Shown: piece by piece, positions 26,044 to 36,193 of the stretch
Numbering within the stretch: position 1 is the first letter of the stretch
How the letters are laid out: every line of letters begins with the position of its first letter
Notes under the pieces: generated by a model
The model's input: only the letters and a program-made list of their open reading frames with translations
Told to the model about the DNA's origin: nothing
Databases searched by the model: none
Translations under genes and position numbers: made by a program
Source of the DNA: Burkholderiaceae bacterium 26
Lineage (GTDB): Bacteria > Pseudomonadota > Gammaproteobacteria > Burkholderiales > Burkholderiaceae
DNA length: 64,000 nucleotides
NCBI GenBank assembly: GCA_000955795.1
Contig: JYOB01000016.1
Coordinates: forward strand, 149,908 to 213,907
Direction: 5' to 3'

Positions 26044-26613
26044 ATGTCGACATTCGCGCTTGTCCCCAAGCAAACGGCGTTGTTGGTCATGCACTACCAG
26101 ACCGACATCATGGCGTTGTTTCCATCTGTCGCGCCCACGCTGCTCTCCAACACCCGCACGCTGTGCGACGCTGCGCGAGCCAAGGGCGTCAGCGTCTATT
26201 TTGCGAAGTTCCACTTCAGCCCCGGCTATCCGGAAGTCAGCCCGTTGAACAAGAACGGGCAAGGCGTCAAGCAATTGGGGCTGTTCGTTGAAGACCGTAT
26301 CTCGCCGGAACTCGGCCGGCAGCCTGATGAGTCGATCATCATCGCGCACCGCGCCAGCGTGTTCTACGGCACCGATCTGCAGGTGCGGTTATCCGCCAAG
26401 GGCATTGATACCTTGATCATGGTGGGGGTGGCGTCAACGGGTGTGATGCTGTCGTCCATTGCCCACGCAAGCGATGCAGACTACCGCCTGTTCACCGTGA
26501 AGGACTGCTGCTACGACCCGGACCCGATCGTGCACGACCATCTTTTTGCGACGGCGTTTGAATCGCGCACGACGGTGCTGTCGCTGGCAGATGCGTTGTC
26601 GCTGCTGGAGTAA
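26044..26613 (+). CDS. isochorismatase-like hydrolase lacking the usual cysteine
   Basis: A 189-residue protein of the isochorismatase/cysteine-hydrolase fold. The N-terminal aspartate is in LLVMHYQTDIM. At the place where active members have a nucleophilic cysteine after a GxxxT turn, this protein reads GVASTGVMLSSIAHA, with no Cys; the usual lysine also seems replaced (HRASVF). It belongs to a subfamily with a GVxLST-type turn, whose activity is unclear, or it is not catalytic. Stands alone between divergent and convergent neighbours. Confidence 0.75.
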   Translation: MSTFALVPKQTALLVMHYQTDIMALFPSVAPTLLSNTRTLCDAARAKGVSVYFAKFHFSPGYPEVSPLNKNGQGVKQLGLFVEDRISPELGRQPDESIIIAHRASVFYGTDLQVRLSAKGIDTLIMVGVASTGVMLSSIAHASDADYRLFTVKDCCYDPDPIVHDHLFATAFESRTTVLSLADALSLLE

Positions 26614-26636
26614 TCACAGCAGGGGCTCGGCGTGCC

Positions 26637-27983
26637 TCAGGCGCTGACCACCTTGTTCTTGCCTGCGCGCTTGGCCTGATACATGCCGCGGTCGGCGCGG
26701 TGGATTGCCGCCATGGGCGGTTCGTCCTTGCCGACTTCCGCCACGCCGGCAGAGAAGGTGATGAACAGCCGCGTGTCGCCCGCCGCAAAGAAGCGCTGCG
26801 TGAGCGCCCGCTGCAGACGGACGATGGTCTGCACGCCCTCTTCCAGCCGCGTATCCGGCATCAGGATCACGAATTCTTCGCCGCCAAAACGGGCGAGCGT
26901 GTCTTGCGGGCGCATCGATTCGCGGGCCACCTGGGCCAGGTGCGACAGCGCATCGTCGCCAAAGCTGTGGCCGTGCGTGTCGTTGATCGACTTGAAGTCG
27001 TCGATGTCCAGGAACGCGATGGAGAGCGTGGTGTTCTGGCGCACCGCACGTGCAACTTCACGCTCCAGCGCTTCTTCCAGACCCTTGCGATTGAGTGCGC
27101 CGGTCAGCAGGTCGTGGCGGGCTGAAGCTGATGCCATGTCGAGCGCCTTGCGCAGTTGCGCCACCTCGGCGGCAGCCTCTTCGGCCTTGACCTTCATGGC
27201 CGACAGGACGTCGCGATTACGCGCCGACTCCACTGACATCCAGCGGGTGGCCGAAAGCGCGTCCTGAATGGCCGGCGCGATCTCTGCGATGCTGTTGGCC
27301 GATTCGATCTTCTTGGCACAGGCTTCCATCTGGCGGTGATGCTCGCCCGAGGTTTCAGCGGCAACGGACAGGCGCTCCATGAAGGCAGCCAGCAGCCGCT
27401 TCATCTCTTCCTGGGCTTCAATCGATTTCGACTTCAGCGAGCTCTGCTTCTGGATCACCTCCATGAGGCGACGCCGCAGGTCATCCAGCCGGCGCAGGCT
27501 CACGGGGGCTTCGCTGGCCTTCATCAGGGCGTCGATCTGGCCGCGCAGCCAGTGATCGTCCAATGACAACTCGCCGATGTTCTCAAACACCAGTTGCAGC
27601 AGGCCCAGCAGCGCCCGGCGGATCTCGCCCTGGTCTTCGGCCGCAAGCGACAACCGGTGGTTGAACGTCGAGAGCTTGGCGTTCAGGTTGGCAAGGCTTT
27701 CAAATTCGGAGCGGCAAGCGCGGATCAGCGCCCAGGCGGCGGGGCCGATGCTGGCATCGTCTTCACCAAGCACCGGAAGGCAGCATTCCACCGTGCGCGC
27801 GAGTTGTTCGCACAATTCCCGTACCAGTGCCATCCGTTCGGCGTCCTGGGCGTCTCCGTTTGGCTTGCTGCCGGCGATTTCGTAATAGATCGAGGCAAAG
27901 TTGTCTGGCGTGGGCGCCAACCTGCGTGAGGCCAGCAGCTTGAGGGCGTGCCGGGCGGTCTCCGAGGGATTGTTTTCTGTCAT
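26637..27983 (-). CDS. diguanylate cyclase (GGDEF domain)
   Basis: A 448-residue cytoplasmic protein. The N-terminal 280 residues are helical, without a known sensor or membrane segment; the C-terminal GGDEF domain carries the active-site motif GGEEF (367-371) and the product-inhibition RxxD motif (RPQD, 358-361), so it should make cyclic di-GMP from two GTP under feedback control. An HD-GYP protein, which would degrade the same messenger, is encoded about 240 bases upstream on the same strand. Confidence 0.9.
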   Translation of the reverse strand: MTENNPSETARHALKLLASRRLAPTPDNFASIYYEIAGSKPNGDAQDAERMALVRELCEQLARTVECCLPVLGEDDASIGPAAWALIRACRSEFESLANLNAKLSTFNHRLSLAAEDQGEIRRALLGLLQLVFENIGELSLDDHWLRGQIDALMKASEAPVSLRRLDDLRRRLMEVIQKQSSLKSKSIEAQEEMKRLLAAFMERLSVAAETSGEHHRQMEACAKKIESANSIAEIAPAIQDALSATRWMSVESARNRDVLSAMKVKAEEAAAEVAQLRKALDMASASARHDLLTGALNRKGLEEALEREVARAVRQNTTLSIAFLDIDDFKSINDTHGHSFGDDALSHLAQVARESMRPQDTLARFGGEEFVILMPDTRLEEGVQTIVRLQRALTQRFFAAGDTRLFITFSAGVAEVGKDEPPMAAIHRADRGMYQAKRAGKNKVVSA

Positions 27984-28220
27984 TCCGAACTACAGGTTGG
28001 CGAGCAGGGTTGGAGCGCGATTCTCCACGGTTCCGGCCCCACCGAAAAGCCGTCCAAAGGGTTGTGTGGGCATTGCGCTGCACGGTTGCAGCTCGCCAAA
28101 ATGGGTGTCGAGGCAAGCATCTGCGCCAAGAGCGTGATCCCGTTTGGCATGGTCGCCGCGCACGGCGTTTCGCTGCCCGTGCGAGCGCCGCCAGCAATGA
28201 CGCGCTGCGCCGCGCGCCGA

Positions 28221-28919
28221 TTATCCAAGCGTCTGGATATACCTCAGGAATGAAGGGGATTCGCCTCGCGCTCCGTAGAACCGGATGACGCTCGACACGT
28301 CGCCGTACTGCTGCACCAGGCTTTCTGCAGCAGCGCGGGCGCGCCGAACCCCCGACACATTCTTCAGGAAGCAATCCATCAGAGCCGGGTCAAAGTACCG
28401 GCCGCTCTGGTCTGCCAGCGCATCGAGGGCGTCGTCCTCCGACATCCCTTGGCGGTAGACGCGCGGCTCGAGCATGGCGTCGAACGCATCGGCAATCGAT
28501 ACGACGCGCGCGGCAAGCGGAACGTCGTCACCCGCAAGGCCGCCCGGATAGCCGCTGCCGTCAAAATGCTCGTGATGATGGCGCGCGACGCTGGCTGCCA
28601 ATTGCAGGACCGGGTCAGGCGTTCCGGCAAGCAGGTCGGCACCGATATCCGAGTGCCGCTGCATGACCTCTTGCTCTGCGTCGGTGAGGGAGGCGGGCTT
28701 GAGCAGCACGTCATCCGGAATGCCCAGCTTGCCGATGTCGTGCACGGGCGCCACAAGGTAGATGCGCCTCTGCTCGGCGTCGTCCAGCTCCAAAACGTTT
28801 GCCAGGTACGCCGCAACAGCGGCCGTCCGGACAAGGTGGCCCAGGGCCGACGGATAGCGCGACCCGCCGGCAAGCGTCAGGCTGGCGAGGATGATGCGGG
28901 GGCGACCTTGTTGTGCCAT
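28221..28919 (-). CDS. HD-GYP domain phosphodiesterase
   Basis: A 232-residue protein made almost only of an HD-GYP domain: HD pair in VHDIGKLGIP (residues 59-68), further metal ligands in HHHEHFDG and the GYP motif in GSGYPGG (121-127). It should hydrolyse cyclic di-GMP. There is no receiver domain, so the input is unclear. ATG 28919 has AAGG 9 bases upstream. Same strand as the GGDEF gene; the two may balance one local signal. Confidence 0.9.
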   Translation of the reverse strand: MAQQGRPRIILASLTLAGGSRYPSALGHLVRTAAVAAYLANVLELDDAEQRRIYLVAPVHDIGKLGIPDDVLLKPASLTDAEQEVMQRHSDIGADLLAGTPDPVLQLAASVARHHHEHFDGSGYPGGLAGDDVPLAARVVSIADAFDAMLEPRVYRQGMSEDDALDALADQSGRYFDPALMDCFLKNVSGVRRARAAAESLVQQYGDVSSVIRFYGARGESPSFLRYIQTLG

Positions 28920-29032
28920 GGCGTTGACCTTCTTGGTAGCGCACCTGTCAGCACGCAATGAGGCTCGATGGAGGATTGCACGATAGTCATCGCGCCAGTC
29001 GACCGCAACCACCTACGCGGGGCATCTTTGAT

Positions 29033-30973
29033 CTAACCCGCCTGTAATCGCCGCCACAACGTCGTCTTGCTGATGCCCAATGCCGCACATACGGCTTCGC
29101 GATCGCCGTCGTGGGCTGCCAGCGCCGCGCGTATCTCTTCGGCTTCCACGCCCCGGCTGCGCTCGCGCAGCGTCAATGCTGCCGCTTTGCCGGGTGTGGC
29201 GTAGGCAAACACTTCCGGTGCAATCAGCCGCAGCACGTCTTGCGTGACGGCGCTGGCGTCTTCGGTGTACGCCAGCTCCACGGCAATCCGTTCGATCACG
29301 CTCTGGAGTTCGCGCACGTTGCCGGCCCAGGCGTAGCACCGCAGCGGCTCGGCAACGCCGGCCAGCACGCGAGCAGCCTCTTCCGTATCGGCAATGCGCA
29401 GCAGCAGGCGCGGCTCGCGGCGCGCGGCTTGCACGAGCAGTTCAGCGGCCAGAGGCATCACGTCGTCGGGCCGTTCTCGCAGGGGGGGCAGCGCAATGCT
29501 GAGGATGTTGAGGCGGTAGTAAAGGTCTGCGCGGAACGTGCCGGCTTCTACCGCGTCCGTCAGCGCCCGGTGTGTGGCGGCCATCACGCGGATGTCGACG
29601 CGGGTGGGCTCGGTGGAACCCAGCCGTACCACTTCACGCTCCTGCAGCACGCGAAGCAGGCGGCTTTGCAGCGGCAGCGGCATCTCGCCGATTTCATCGA
29701 GGAACAGCGTGCCGCGGTGCGCGGCTTCAATCAGGCCGGTCTTGCCTCCCTTGCGCGCGCCCGTGAAAGCGCCCTCTTCGTAGCCGAACAGTTCGCTTTC
29801 GAGCAGCGCCTCGGGAAATGCGCCGCAGTTGATGGCCACAAATGGAAAATCGCGCCGCGCGCTGAGCTGATGCATGCCCTGCGCGACCATCTCCTTGCCC
29901 GTGCCGGATTCGCCCAGCACGAGCACGGTGGCGTCGGATTTGGCATAGCGACGCACCAGCGTGCGCACGCGCTCCATCGGCAGCGATTCGCCCACCAGGT
30001 CTTCCAGCCGGTAGCGCGCGCTGAACTGCTGCGGGCGCTGGCGCGAGCGCAATGTGCGGTCCAGCCGCTCCACCGCGCGGGATTCCTGGAAAGTGAAGAC
30101 CGTGCCTTCAGAGGCGCCGGTGCTCGTCAGCGGGCCACGGTGGATGACGTAATTCACGCCCCGCACGGTGCCCAGCGTGTCGCCGTCGGCATCGGGCAGC
30201 AAGCCGAACAGGCTGGGCGCGATGCTCAGCAGCGGTTGCCCGATTGCCTGTTTTGCCTCGATCCCCAATGCAGTGGCCAGCCGCTGGTTGATGGCCTCCA
30301 CGCGGCCCTGCGCATCCAGCGCGACCACACCGTCACGCAGATGCTGCAGCAGGTTGTCCAGCCGCTGCCGGCGCAGCGTTTCGCGGCGTGTGGCCTGTAC
30401 GACTTCGAGTGCGGTATCGAACGCCGCACGCACGGAGTCACGCGAATACAGGAACACGGCGTTCATGCCCGCCTGCGTTGCCAGATCCGTCACCAAGCCG
30501 GGGCCGACCACCACGCCCACGCCGCGATCGCGCAGGTCCAGCACGCAGCTCTCTGCGCCCTGGCGCGAGGTGTACGAGGCAAACACCACGTCCATGCCAT
30601 AGGCGGCGACAAAGCGGCGCACCTCTTCGGGCGTGTCGCCGTGGGTGACGAGCGCCACCGATTCCGCATCGCGCCGGGCGCGGGCCAGCGCGTGCATCAC
30701 GTCAAAACCCGTCGGGTTGATGACGACCACGGGCAGCGACAGACGCGGCTTCAAATACGCGCCGTTGGACCCGCCCGCCACCACCACGTCGGGCCGCTCT
30801 GTGCCGGCGGCGTCGATCTCGCGCACGATGTCTTCAAAGCCGCGCGTGATGACACGCAGTTCGGCGCGGTCGTTGTACTCCGCGGCAATGTCGAGGAAGA
30901 GATCGCTCAGGCGGCTGATACCGCAGGCCCAGATGCGAGGGCGGTCGGTCAGGTCGGTTCCAGTGGGGCTCAT
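29033..30973 (-). CDS. prpR: propionate catabolism regulator PrpR (sigma54 activator)
   Basis: A 646-residue activator of sigma54 promoters. Order: PrpR_N sensor domain (about 15-190, [15 protein letters not shown]), a PAS-like part, an AAA+ domain with Walker [10 protein letters not shown] and the sigma54-contact loop GAFTGA, and a C-terminal Fis-type helix-turn-helix ([14 protein letters not shown]). It senses 2-methylcitrate and turns on the divergent prpBC-acnD-prpF genes. An in-frame ATG at 31009 is an alternative start; neither has a strong ribosome site, and 30973 matches the usual N-terminus better. Confidence 0.95.
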   Translation of the reverse strand: MSPTGTDLTDRPRIWACGISRLSDLFLDIAAEYNDRAELRVITRGFEDIVREIDAAGTERPDVVVAGGSNGAYLKPRLSLPVVVINPTGFDVMHALARARRDAESVALVTHGDTPEEVRRFVAAYGMDVVFASYTSRQGAESCVLDLRDRGVGVVVGPGLVTDLATQAGMNAVFLYSRDSVRAAFDTALEVVQATRRETLRRQRLDNLLQHLRDGVVALDAQGRVEAINQRLATALGIEAKQAIGQPLLSIAPSLFGLLPDADGDTLGTVRGVNYVIHRGPLTSTGASEGTVFTFQESRAVERLDRTLRSRQRPQQFSARYRLEDLVGESLPMERVRTLVRRYAKSDATVLVLGESGTGKEMVAQGMHQLSARRDFPFVAINCGAFPEALLESELFGYEEGAFTGARKGGKTGLIEAAHRGTLFLDEIGEMPLPLQSRLLRVLQEREVVRLGSTEPTRVDIRVMAATHRALTDAVEAGTFRADLYYRLNILSIALPPLRERPDDVMPLAAELLVQAARREPRLLLRIADTEEAARVLAGVAEPLRCYAWAGNVRELQSVIERIAVELAYTEDASAVTQDVLRLIAPEVFAYATPGKAAALTLRERSRGVEAEEIRAALAAHDGDREAVCAALGISKTTLWRRLQAG

Positions 30974-31032
30974 GGTGCGGTGCGGCCAGAAAAACAGCAG
31001 TCTCGACATTATGCGCCGCGCGTTTCCACATT

Positions 31033-31058
31033 GAAATTGAAAATTTCATTTTTGAAAT
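31033..31058. promoter_or_regulatory. probable PrpR upstream activating site
   Basis: GAAAT (31033-31037), ATTTC (31043-31047) and GAAAT (31054-31058) form two overlapping inverted repeats in an AT-rich patch, 65-90 bases upstream of the sigma54 promoter of prpB and next to the prpR start. Position and symmetry fit an enhancer for PrpR, which may also control its own gene. Confidence 0.55.
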
Positions 31059-31122
31059 GATGTGCGCCCGGGCGTCAACGTCACTTTCATACAAATCAAG
31101 GGGTTACGACGCCTCGCCTGGG

Positions 31123-31138
31123 TGGCCCGCTTCCTGCT
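31123..31138 (+). promoter_or_regulatory. sigma54 promoter of prpB
   Basis: TGGCCCGCTTCCTGCT has the GG (31124-31125) and GC (31136-31137) dinucleotides with 10 bases between them, the mark of a -24/-12 promoter. It lies 30 bases before the prpB ATG and downstream of the inverted repeats at 31033-31058, as expected for a PrpR-activated operon. Confidence 0.8.
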
Positions 31139-31167
31139 CTCTTAGGCCGATCTTTCTGGAGCCACAC

Positions 31168-32064
31168 ATGAGCACAACGCAACGACACCCCACCAGCGCC
31201 GGCGCCAAATTCCGTGCCGCCGTGGCTGAATCCCAACCGCTGCAAGTGGTGGGCGCCATCACCGCCTACGCTGCCAAGATGGCCGAGCAGACCGGCTTCA
31301 AGGCTGTGTACCTGTCGGGCGGCGGCGTGGCTGCCAATTCGCTGGGCATTCCGGATCTGGGCATCAGCACGATGGAAGACGTGCTGATCGACGCGCGCCG
31401 CATCACCGATGCCGTGCAGATTCCGCTGATGGTCGACATCGACACGGGCTGGGGCGGCGCCTTCAACATTGCGCGCACCATTCGTTCGTTCATCAAGGCC
31501 GGTGTGGCCGCCGTGCACCTGGAAGACCAGGTCGGCCAGAAGCGCTGCGGCCATCGCCCCGGCAAGGAAGTCGTTTCCACCGACGAAATGGTCGACCGCG
31601 TGAAGGCCGCCGTGGATGCCCGCACCGATGACGATTTCGTCATCATGGCCCGCACCGATGCGGCCGCCTCCGAAGGCCTCGACGCCGCCATCGAGCGCGC
31701 CGTCGCCTACGTGGAAGCGGGCGCCGACATGATCTTTCCCGAGGCGATGAAGACGCTGGACGATTACCGCCGCTTCAAGGCCGCCGTGAAGGTGCCCATC
31801 CTGGCCAACCTGACCGAGTTCGGCAGCACGCCGCTCTTTACCACCGACGAACTGCGCAGCGCCAATGTCGATATCGCGCTGTACTGCTGCGGCGCCTACC
31901 GCGCAATGAACGCAGCGGCGCTCAACTTCTATCAGACCGTGATGCGTGACGGCACCCAGAAGGCGGCCGTGGAAACCATGCAATCGCGCGCCGATCTGTA
32001 CCAATATCTCGGCTACCACGCGTACGAAGACAAGCTCGACGCGCTGTTTGCCGCACAGAAATAA
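31168..32064 (+). CDS. prpB: 2-methylisocitrate lyase PrpB
   Basis: A 298-residue enzyme of the isocitrate lyase/PEP mutase fold that splits 2-methylisocitrate into pyruvate and succinate, the last step of the 2-methylcitrate cycle. The active-site loop with the catalytic cysteine is [11 protein letters not shown], and magnesium-binding DIDTGWGG precedes it. ATG 31168 with GGAG upstream gives the usual length. First gene of the operon, behind a sigma54 promoter. Confidence 0.97.
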   Translation: MSTTQRHPTSAGAKFRAAVAESQPLQVVGAITAYAAKMAEQTGFKAVYLSGGGVAANSLGIPDLGISTMEDVLIDARRITDAVQIPLMVDIDTGWGGAFNIARTIRSFIKAGVAAVHLEDQVGQKRCGHRPGKEVVSTDEMVDRVKAAVDARTDDDFVIMARTDAAASEGLDAAIERAVAYVEAGADMIFPEAMKTLDDYRRFKAAVKVPILANLTEFGSTPLFTTDELRSANVDIALYCCGAYRAMNAAALNFYQTVMRDGTQKAAVETMQSRADLYQYLGYHAYEDKLDALFAAQK

Positions 32065-32110
32065 CGCCTCCGCATCCAAACCAATTCAACGCATTCAAGG
32101 AGACCACACC

Positions 32111-33280
32111 ATGAGCGAAGCCGATAACAGCACGCCGAACACCGGCGCTTTCAAGCCGAAGAAATCCGTGGCCCTGTCGGGCGTCACCGCCGGCAACACC
32201 GCGCTGTGTACCGTTGGCCGCACTGGCAATGACCTGCACTACCGCGGCTACGACATCCTCGACCTGGCCGGCGCGTGCGAGTTTGAAGAAGTCGCCCACC
32301 TGCTGGTGCACGGCAAGCTGCCCAACAAGGCTGAACTGGCTGCCTACAAGACCAAGCTGAAGGCATTGCGCGGCCTGCCCGCCAACGTGAAGGCTGCCCT
32401 GGAATGGGTGCCTGCTTCTGCCCACCCGATGGACGTGATGCGCACCGGCGTGTCGGTGCTGGGCACCGTGCTGCCCGAGAAGGACGACCACGCCACCCCC
32501 GGCGCGCGCGACATCGCCGACCGCCTGATGGCATCGCTCGGCTCGATGCTGCTGTACTGGTACCACTACAGCCACAACGGCAAGCGCATCGAAGTCGAAA
32601 CCGATGACGACTCCATCGGCGGCCACTTCCTGCACCTGCTGCACGGGGTGGAACCGCCGAAGTCGTGGGTTGACGCCATGCACGTCTCGCTCAACCTGTA
32701 TGCCGAGCACGAGTTCAACGCATCGACGTTCACCGGCCGCGTGATTGCCGGCACGGGCTCGGACATCTACTCGGCCATCACCGGCGCGATTGGCGCACTG
32801 CGCGGCCCGAAGCACGGCGGCGCCAATGAAGTCGCCTTCGAAATCCAGAAACGCTACGACACGCCGGACGAGGCCGAAGCCGACATCCGCCGCCGCGTGG
32901 AAGCCAAGGAAGTCGTGATCGGCTTCGGCCACCCGGTGTACACCGTGTCGGACCCGCGCAACAAGGTCATCAAGGAAGTGGCGCGCAAGCTGTCGAAGGA
33001 AGCCAGCAATACCAAGATGTTCGACATTGCCGAGCGCCTGGAAACCGTGATGTGGGACATCAAGAAGATGTTCCCCAACCTGGACTGGTTCAGCGCCGTG
33101 TCGTACCACATGATGGGCGTGCCGACCGCGATGTTCACACCGCTGTTCGTGATCGCGCGTACGTCGGGCTGGGCAGCGCACATCATCGAGCAGCGCATCG
33201 ACAACAAGATCATCCGCCCGAGCGCCAACTACACCGGCCCGGATGACCTGAAGTTCGTACCGATCGGCAAGCGTCCGTAA
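32111..33280 (+). CDS. prpC: 2-methylcitrate synthase PrpC
   Basis: A 389-residue citrate-synthase-fold enzyme that condenses propionyl-CoA with oxaloacetate to 2-methylcitrate. Citrate synthase motifs are visible: [26 protein letters not shown] and [14 protein letters not shown], with the catalytic histidines and aspartate. AAGGAG lies 8 bases before the ATG. Comes 46 bases after prpB; a hairpin and a large repeat element follow. Confidence 0.97.
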   Translation: MSEADNSTPNTGAFKPKKSVALSGVTAGNTALCTVGRTGNDLHYRGYDILDLAGACEFEEVAHLLVHGKLPNKAELAAYKTKLKALRGLPANVKAALEWVPASAHPMDVMRTGVSVLGTVLPEKDDHATPGARDIADRLMASLGSMLLYWYHYSHNGKRIEVETDDDSIGGHFLHLLHGVEPPKSWVDAMHVSLNLYAEHEFNASTFTGRVIAGTGSDIYSAITGAIGALRGPKHGGANEVAFEIQKRYDTPDEAEADIRRRVEAKEVVIGFGHPVYTVSDPRNKVIKEVARKLSKEASNTKMFDIAERLETVMWDIKKMFPNLDWFSAVSYHMMGVPTAMFTPLFVIARTSGWAAHIIEQRIDNKIIRPSANYTGPDDLKFVPIGKRP

Positions 33281-33293
33281 GACCGCAACAGAA

Positions 33294-33338
33294 GGAACGT
33301 CAACCCCAGACCGTAGATGGTGTGGCCGTTGACGTTCC
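33294..33338. terminator. 11-bp inverted repeat after prpC
   Basis: GGAACGTCAAC (33294-33304) and GTTGACGTTCC (33328-33338) can pair perfectly over 11 bp, starting 13 bases after the prpC stop. No T-run follows, so it is an attenuator or mRNA-end stabiliser rather than a full terminator; acnD and prpF must still be expressed. Confidence 0.5.
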
Positions 33339-33344
33339 TGCCCT

Positions 33345-33508
33345 AGATGGCGCCTTGAATTTCTGTAAGCGGGCGGAAAGAAGCGGGAAACTGTTTGAGC
33401 GAAGCGAGTTTTTCCCGTCTCCGCCCGGTTACATAAATTCAAGGGGAAGTCGCCATCTCGGGCGCGCCTTTCTTTTGCTTACTTTTCTTTGGCAAGACAA
33501 AGAAAAGT
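33345..33508. repeat. large intergenic inverted-repeat element between prpC and acnD
   Basis: AGATGGCG-CCTTGAATTT at 33345-33362 pairs with AAATTCAAGG and CGCCATCT at 33435-33458; inside, TGTAA/TTACA, GCGGGCGG/CCGCCCG and GCGGGAAA/TTTCCCG continue the stem, giving a near-palindrome of about 114 bp. A second perfect hairpin follows (ACTTTTCTTTG/CAAAGAAAAGT, 33481-33508). From memory, very similar sequence is scattered between genes of Ralstonia and relatives, so this is probably a dispersed non-coding repeat. It fills the 315-bp gap, and no gene is seen in it. Confidence 0.75.
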
Positions 33509-33595
33509 GAGTCGGCCCCGGAAGGGGACGATACCCGGGATGGACCACAACCGCCCGCCCCCGATAGGGGATGAAACAAGGGATGCACCCACACC

Positions 33596-36193
33596 ATGAA
33601 TACAGCACACCGCAAACCCCTCCCCGGCACCCAGCTCGACTACTTCGACGCGAGAGAAGCCGTCGAAGCCATCCAAGCCGGCGCCTACGACAAGCTCCCG
33701 TACACCTCCCGAGTCCTCGCCGAGAATCTGGTACGCCGCTGCGACCCCGCCACGCTCACCGATTCGCTCAAGCAACTCATCGAGCGCAAACGCGATCTGG
33801 ATTTCCCCTGGTTCCCGGCGCGCGTGGTGTGCCACGACATCCTGGGCCAGACCGCGCTGGTGGATCTGGCCGGCCTGCGCGATGCGATTGCCGACCAGGG
33901 CGGCGACCCGGCCAAAGTCAACCCGGTGGTGCCGGTGCAGTTGATCGTCGACCACTCGCTGGCGGTGGAATGCGGTGGCTTCGACCCCGATGCCTTCGCC
34001 AAGAACCGCGCCATTGAAGACCGCCGTAACGAAGACCGCTTCCACTTCATCGACTGGACCAAGCTCGCGTTCAAGAACGTCGACGTGATCCCGGCGGGCA
34101 ACGGCATCATGCACCAGATCAATCTGGAGAAGATGTCGCCCGTCATCCAGGCGCACGACGGCGTGGCCTACCCCGACACCTGCGTCGGCACCGACAGCCA
34201 CACGCCGCACGTGGATGCACTGGGCGTGATCGCCATCGGCGTGGGCGGCCTGGAAGCCGAGAACGTGATGCTCGGCCGCGCCTCGTGGATGCGCCTGCCG
34301 GACATCGTTGGCGTGGAGCTGACGGGCCAGCGCCAGCCCGGCATTACCGCCACCGACATCGTGCTGGCGCTGACCGAATTCCTGCGCAAGCAGAAGGTCG
34401 TGGGCGCATACCTTGAGTTTTACGGCGAAGGTGCATCCAAGCTCACGCTGGGCGACCGCGCCACCATCTCGAACATGGCCCCCGAGTACGGCGCCACCGC
34501 GGCGATGTTCTCGATTGACGACAACACGCTCGATTACCTGCGCCTGACCGGCCGCACCGACGAGCAGGTCAAGCTGGTCGAGACGTACGCCAAGGCCGCA
34601 GGCCTGTGGTCCGACACGCTCAAGCACGCTGAATACGAACGCGTGCTGCGCTTCGATCTGTCGAGCGTGGTGCGCAACATGGCCGGCCCGTCCAACCCGC
34701 ATGCGCGCGTGGCGACGACCGACCTGGCCGCCAAGGGCATCGCCGGCAAGTGGGAAGAAACGCCGGGCCAGATGCCCGATGGCGCCGTCATCATTGCCGC
34801 CATCACGAGCTGCACCAACACCAGCAACCCGCGCAACGTGATTGCCGCCGCGCTGCTGGCGCGCAACGCCAACCGCCTGGGCCTGACCCGCAAGCCGTGG
34901 GTGAAGAGCTCGCTGGCGCCTGGCTCCAAGGCCGTTGAGCTGTATCTGGAAGAAGCCGGCCTGAAGCACGAACTGGAGAAGCTGGGCTTTGGCATCGTCG
35001 CGTTTGCCTGCACCACCTGCAACGGCATGAGCGGCGCGCTGGACCCGAAGATCCAGCAAGAGATCATCGACCGCGACCTGTACGCCACGGCCGTGCTGTC
35101 GGGCAACCGCAACTTCGATGGCCGCATTCACCCGTATGCCAAGCAGGCGTTCCTCGCGTCGCCGCCGCTGGTGGTGGCCTATGCGATTGCCGGCACAGTG
35201 CGTTTCGATATCGAACGCGACAGCTTCGGCACCGATGCCAACGGCAAGCCGATCCTGCTGAAAGACCTGTGGCCGACGGACGAAGAGATCGACGCCATCG
35301 TGCGTGCATCGGTCAAGCCGGAGCAGTTCCGCAAGGTGTACATCCCAATGTTCGAGCAGCGCAGCGAGTCCGTTGCCAACGTGAGCCCGCTGTACGCGTG
35401 GCGCCCGCAGAGCACGTATATCCGCCGCCCGCCATATTGGGAAGGTGCGCTGGCTGGCGAGCGCACGCTCAAGGGCCTGCGCCCGCTGGCCGTGCTGGGC
35501 GACAACATCACGACCGATCACCTCTCGCCGTCCAACGCCATTCTGGCCAGCAGTGCCGCTGGTGAATACCTGGCCAAGATGGGCCTGCCGGAAGAGGACT
35601 TCAACTCGTACGCCACGCACCGCGGCGATCACCTGACCGCGCAACGCGCGACGTTTGCCAACCCCACGCTCATCAACGAGATGGCCATGGTCGATGGCAC
35701 CGTGAAGAAGGGATCGCTCACGCGCATCGAGCCCGAAGGCAAGGTCACGCGCATGTGGGAAGCCATCGAGACCTACATGGACCGCAAGCAGCCGCTGATC
35801 GTGATTGCCGGCGCCGACTACGGCCAGGGCAGCTCGCGCGACTGGGCCGCCAAGGGCGTGCGCCTGGCCGGCGTGGAAGTCATCGTGGCCGAAGGCTTCG
35901 AGCGCATCCACCGCACGAATCTGATCGGCATGGGCGTGCTGCCGCTGGAGTTCAAGCCGGGCACCACGCGCCTCACGCTGGGCATTGACGGCACCGAGAC
36001 CTTTGACGTGATCGGCGAACGCAAGCCGCGCGCGGACCTCACGCTGGTGATTCATCGCAAGAACGGCGAGCGCGTGGAAGTGCCGGTGACGTGCCGCCTG
36101 GACAGCGATGAGGAAGTGTCGATCTACGAAGCCGGCGGCGTGCTGCAGCGCTTTGCGCAGGACTTCCTGGAATCGAACAAGGAGGCGGCATGA
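33596..36193 (+). CDS. acnD: Fe/S-dependent 2-methylcitrate dehydratase AcnD
   Basis: An 865-residue aconitase-superfamily enzyme that dehydrates 2-methylcitrate in organisms lacking PrpD. Cluster-binding cysteines are in SCTNTSNPRN and in CTTCNGMSG; the swivel domain with GSSRDWAAKG is near residue 745. It needs the partner PrpF, whose gene overlaps it by 4 bases (ATGA at 36190-36193). Together with prpB and prpC it completes propionate breakdown. Confidence 0.95.
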   Translation: MNTAHRKPLPGTQLDYFDAREAVEAIQAGAYDKLPYTSRVLAENLVRRCDPATLTDSLKQLIERKRDLDFPWFPARVVCHDILGQTALVDLAGLRDAIADQGGDPAKVNPVVPVQLIVDHSLAVECGGFDPDAFAKNRAIEDRRNEDRFHFIDWTKLAFKNVDVIPAGNGIMHQINLEKMSPVIQAHDGVAYPDTCVGTDSHTPHVDALGVIAIGVGGLEAENVMLGRASWMRLPDIVGVELTGQRQPGITATDIVLALTEFLRKQKVVGAYLEFYGEGASKLTLGDRATISNMAPEYGATAAMFSIDDNTLDYLRLTGRTDEQVKLVETYAKAAGLWSDTLKHAEYERVLRFDLSSVVRNMAGPSNPHARVATTDLAAKGIAGKWEETPGQMPDGAVIIAAITSCTNTSNPRNVIAAALLARNANRLGLTRKPWVKSSLAPGSKAVELYLEEAGLKHELEKLGFGIVAFACTTCNGMSGALDPKIQQEIIDRDLYATAVLSGNRNFDGRIHPYAKQAFLASPPLVVAYAIAGTVRFDIERDSFGTDANGKPILLKDLWPTDEEIDAIVRASVKPEQFRKVYIPMFEQRSESVANVSPLYAWRPQSTYIRRPPYWEGALAGERTLKGLRPLAVLGDNITTDHLSPSNAILASSAAGEYLAKMGLPEEDFNSYATHRGDHLTAQRATFANPTLINEMAMVDGTVKKGSLTRIEPEGKVTRMWEAIETYMDRKQPLIVIAGADYGQGSSRDWAAKGVRLAGVEVIVAEGFERIHRTNLIGMGVLPLEFKPGTTRLTLGIDGTETFDVIGERKPRADLTLVIHRKNGERVEVPVTCRLDSDEEVSIYEAGGVLQRFAQDFLESNKEAA

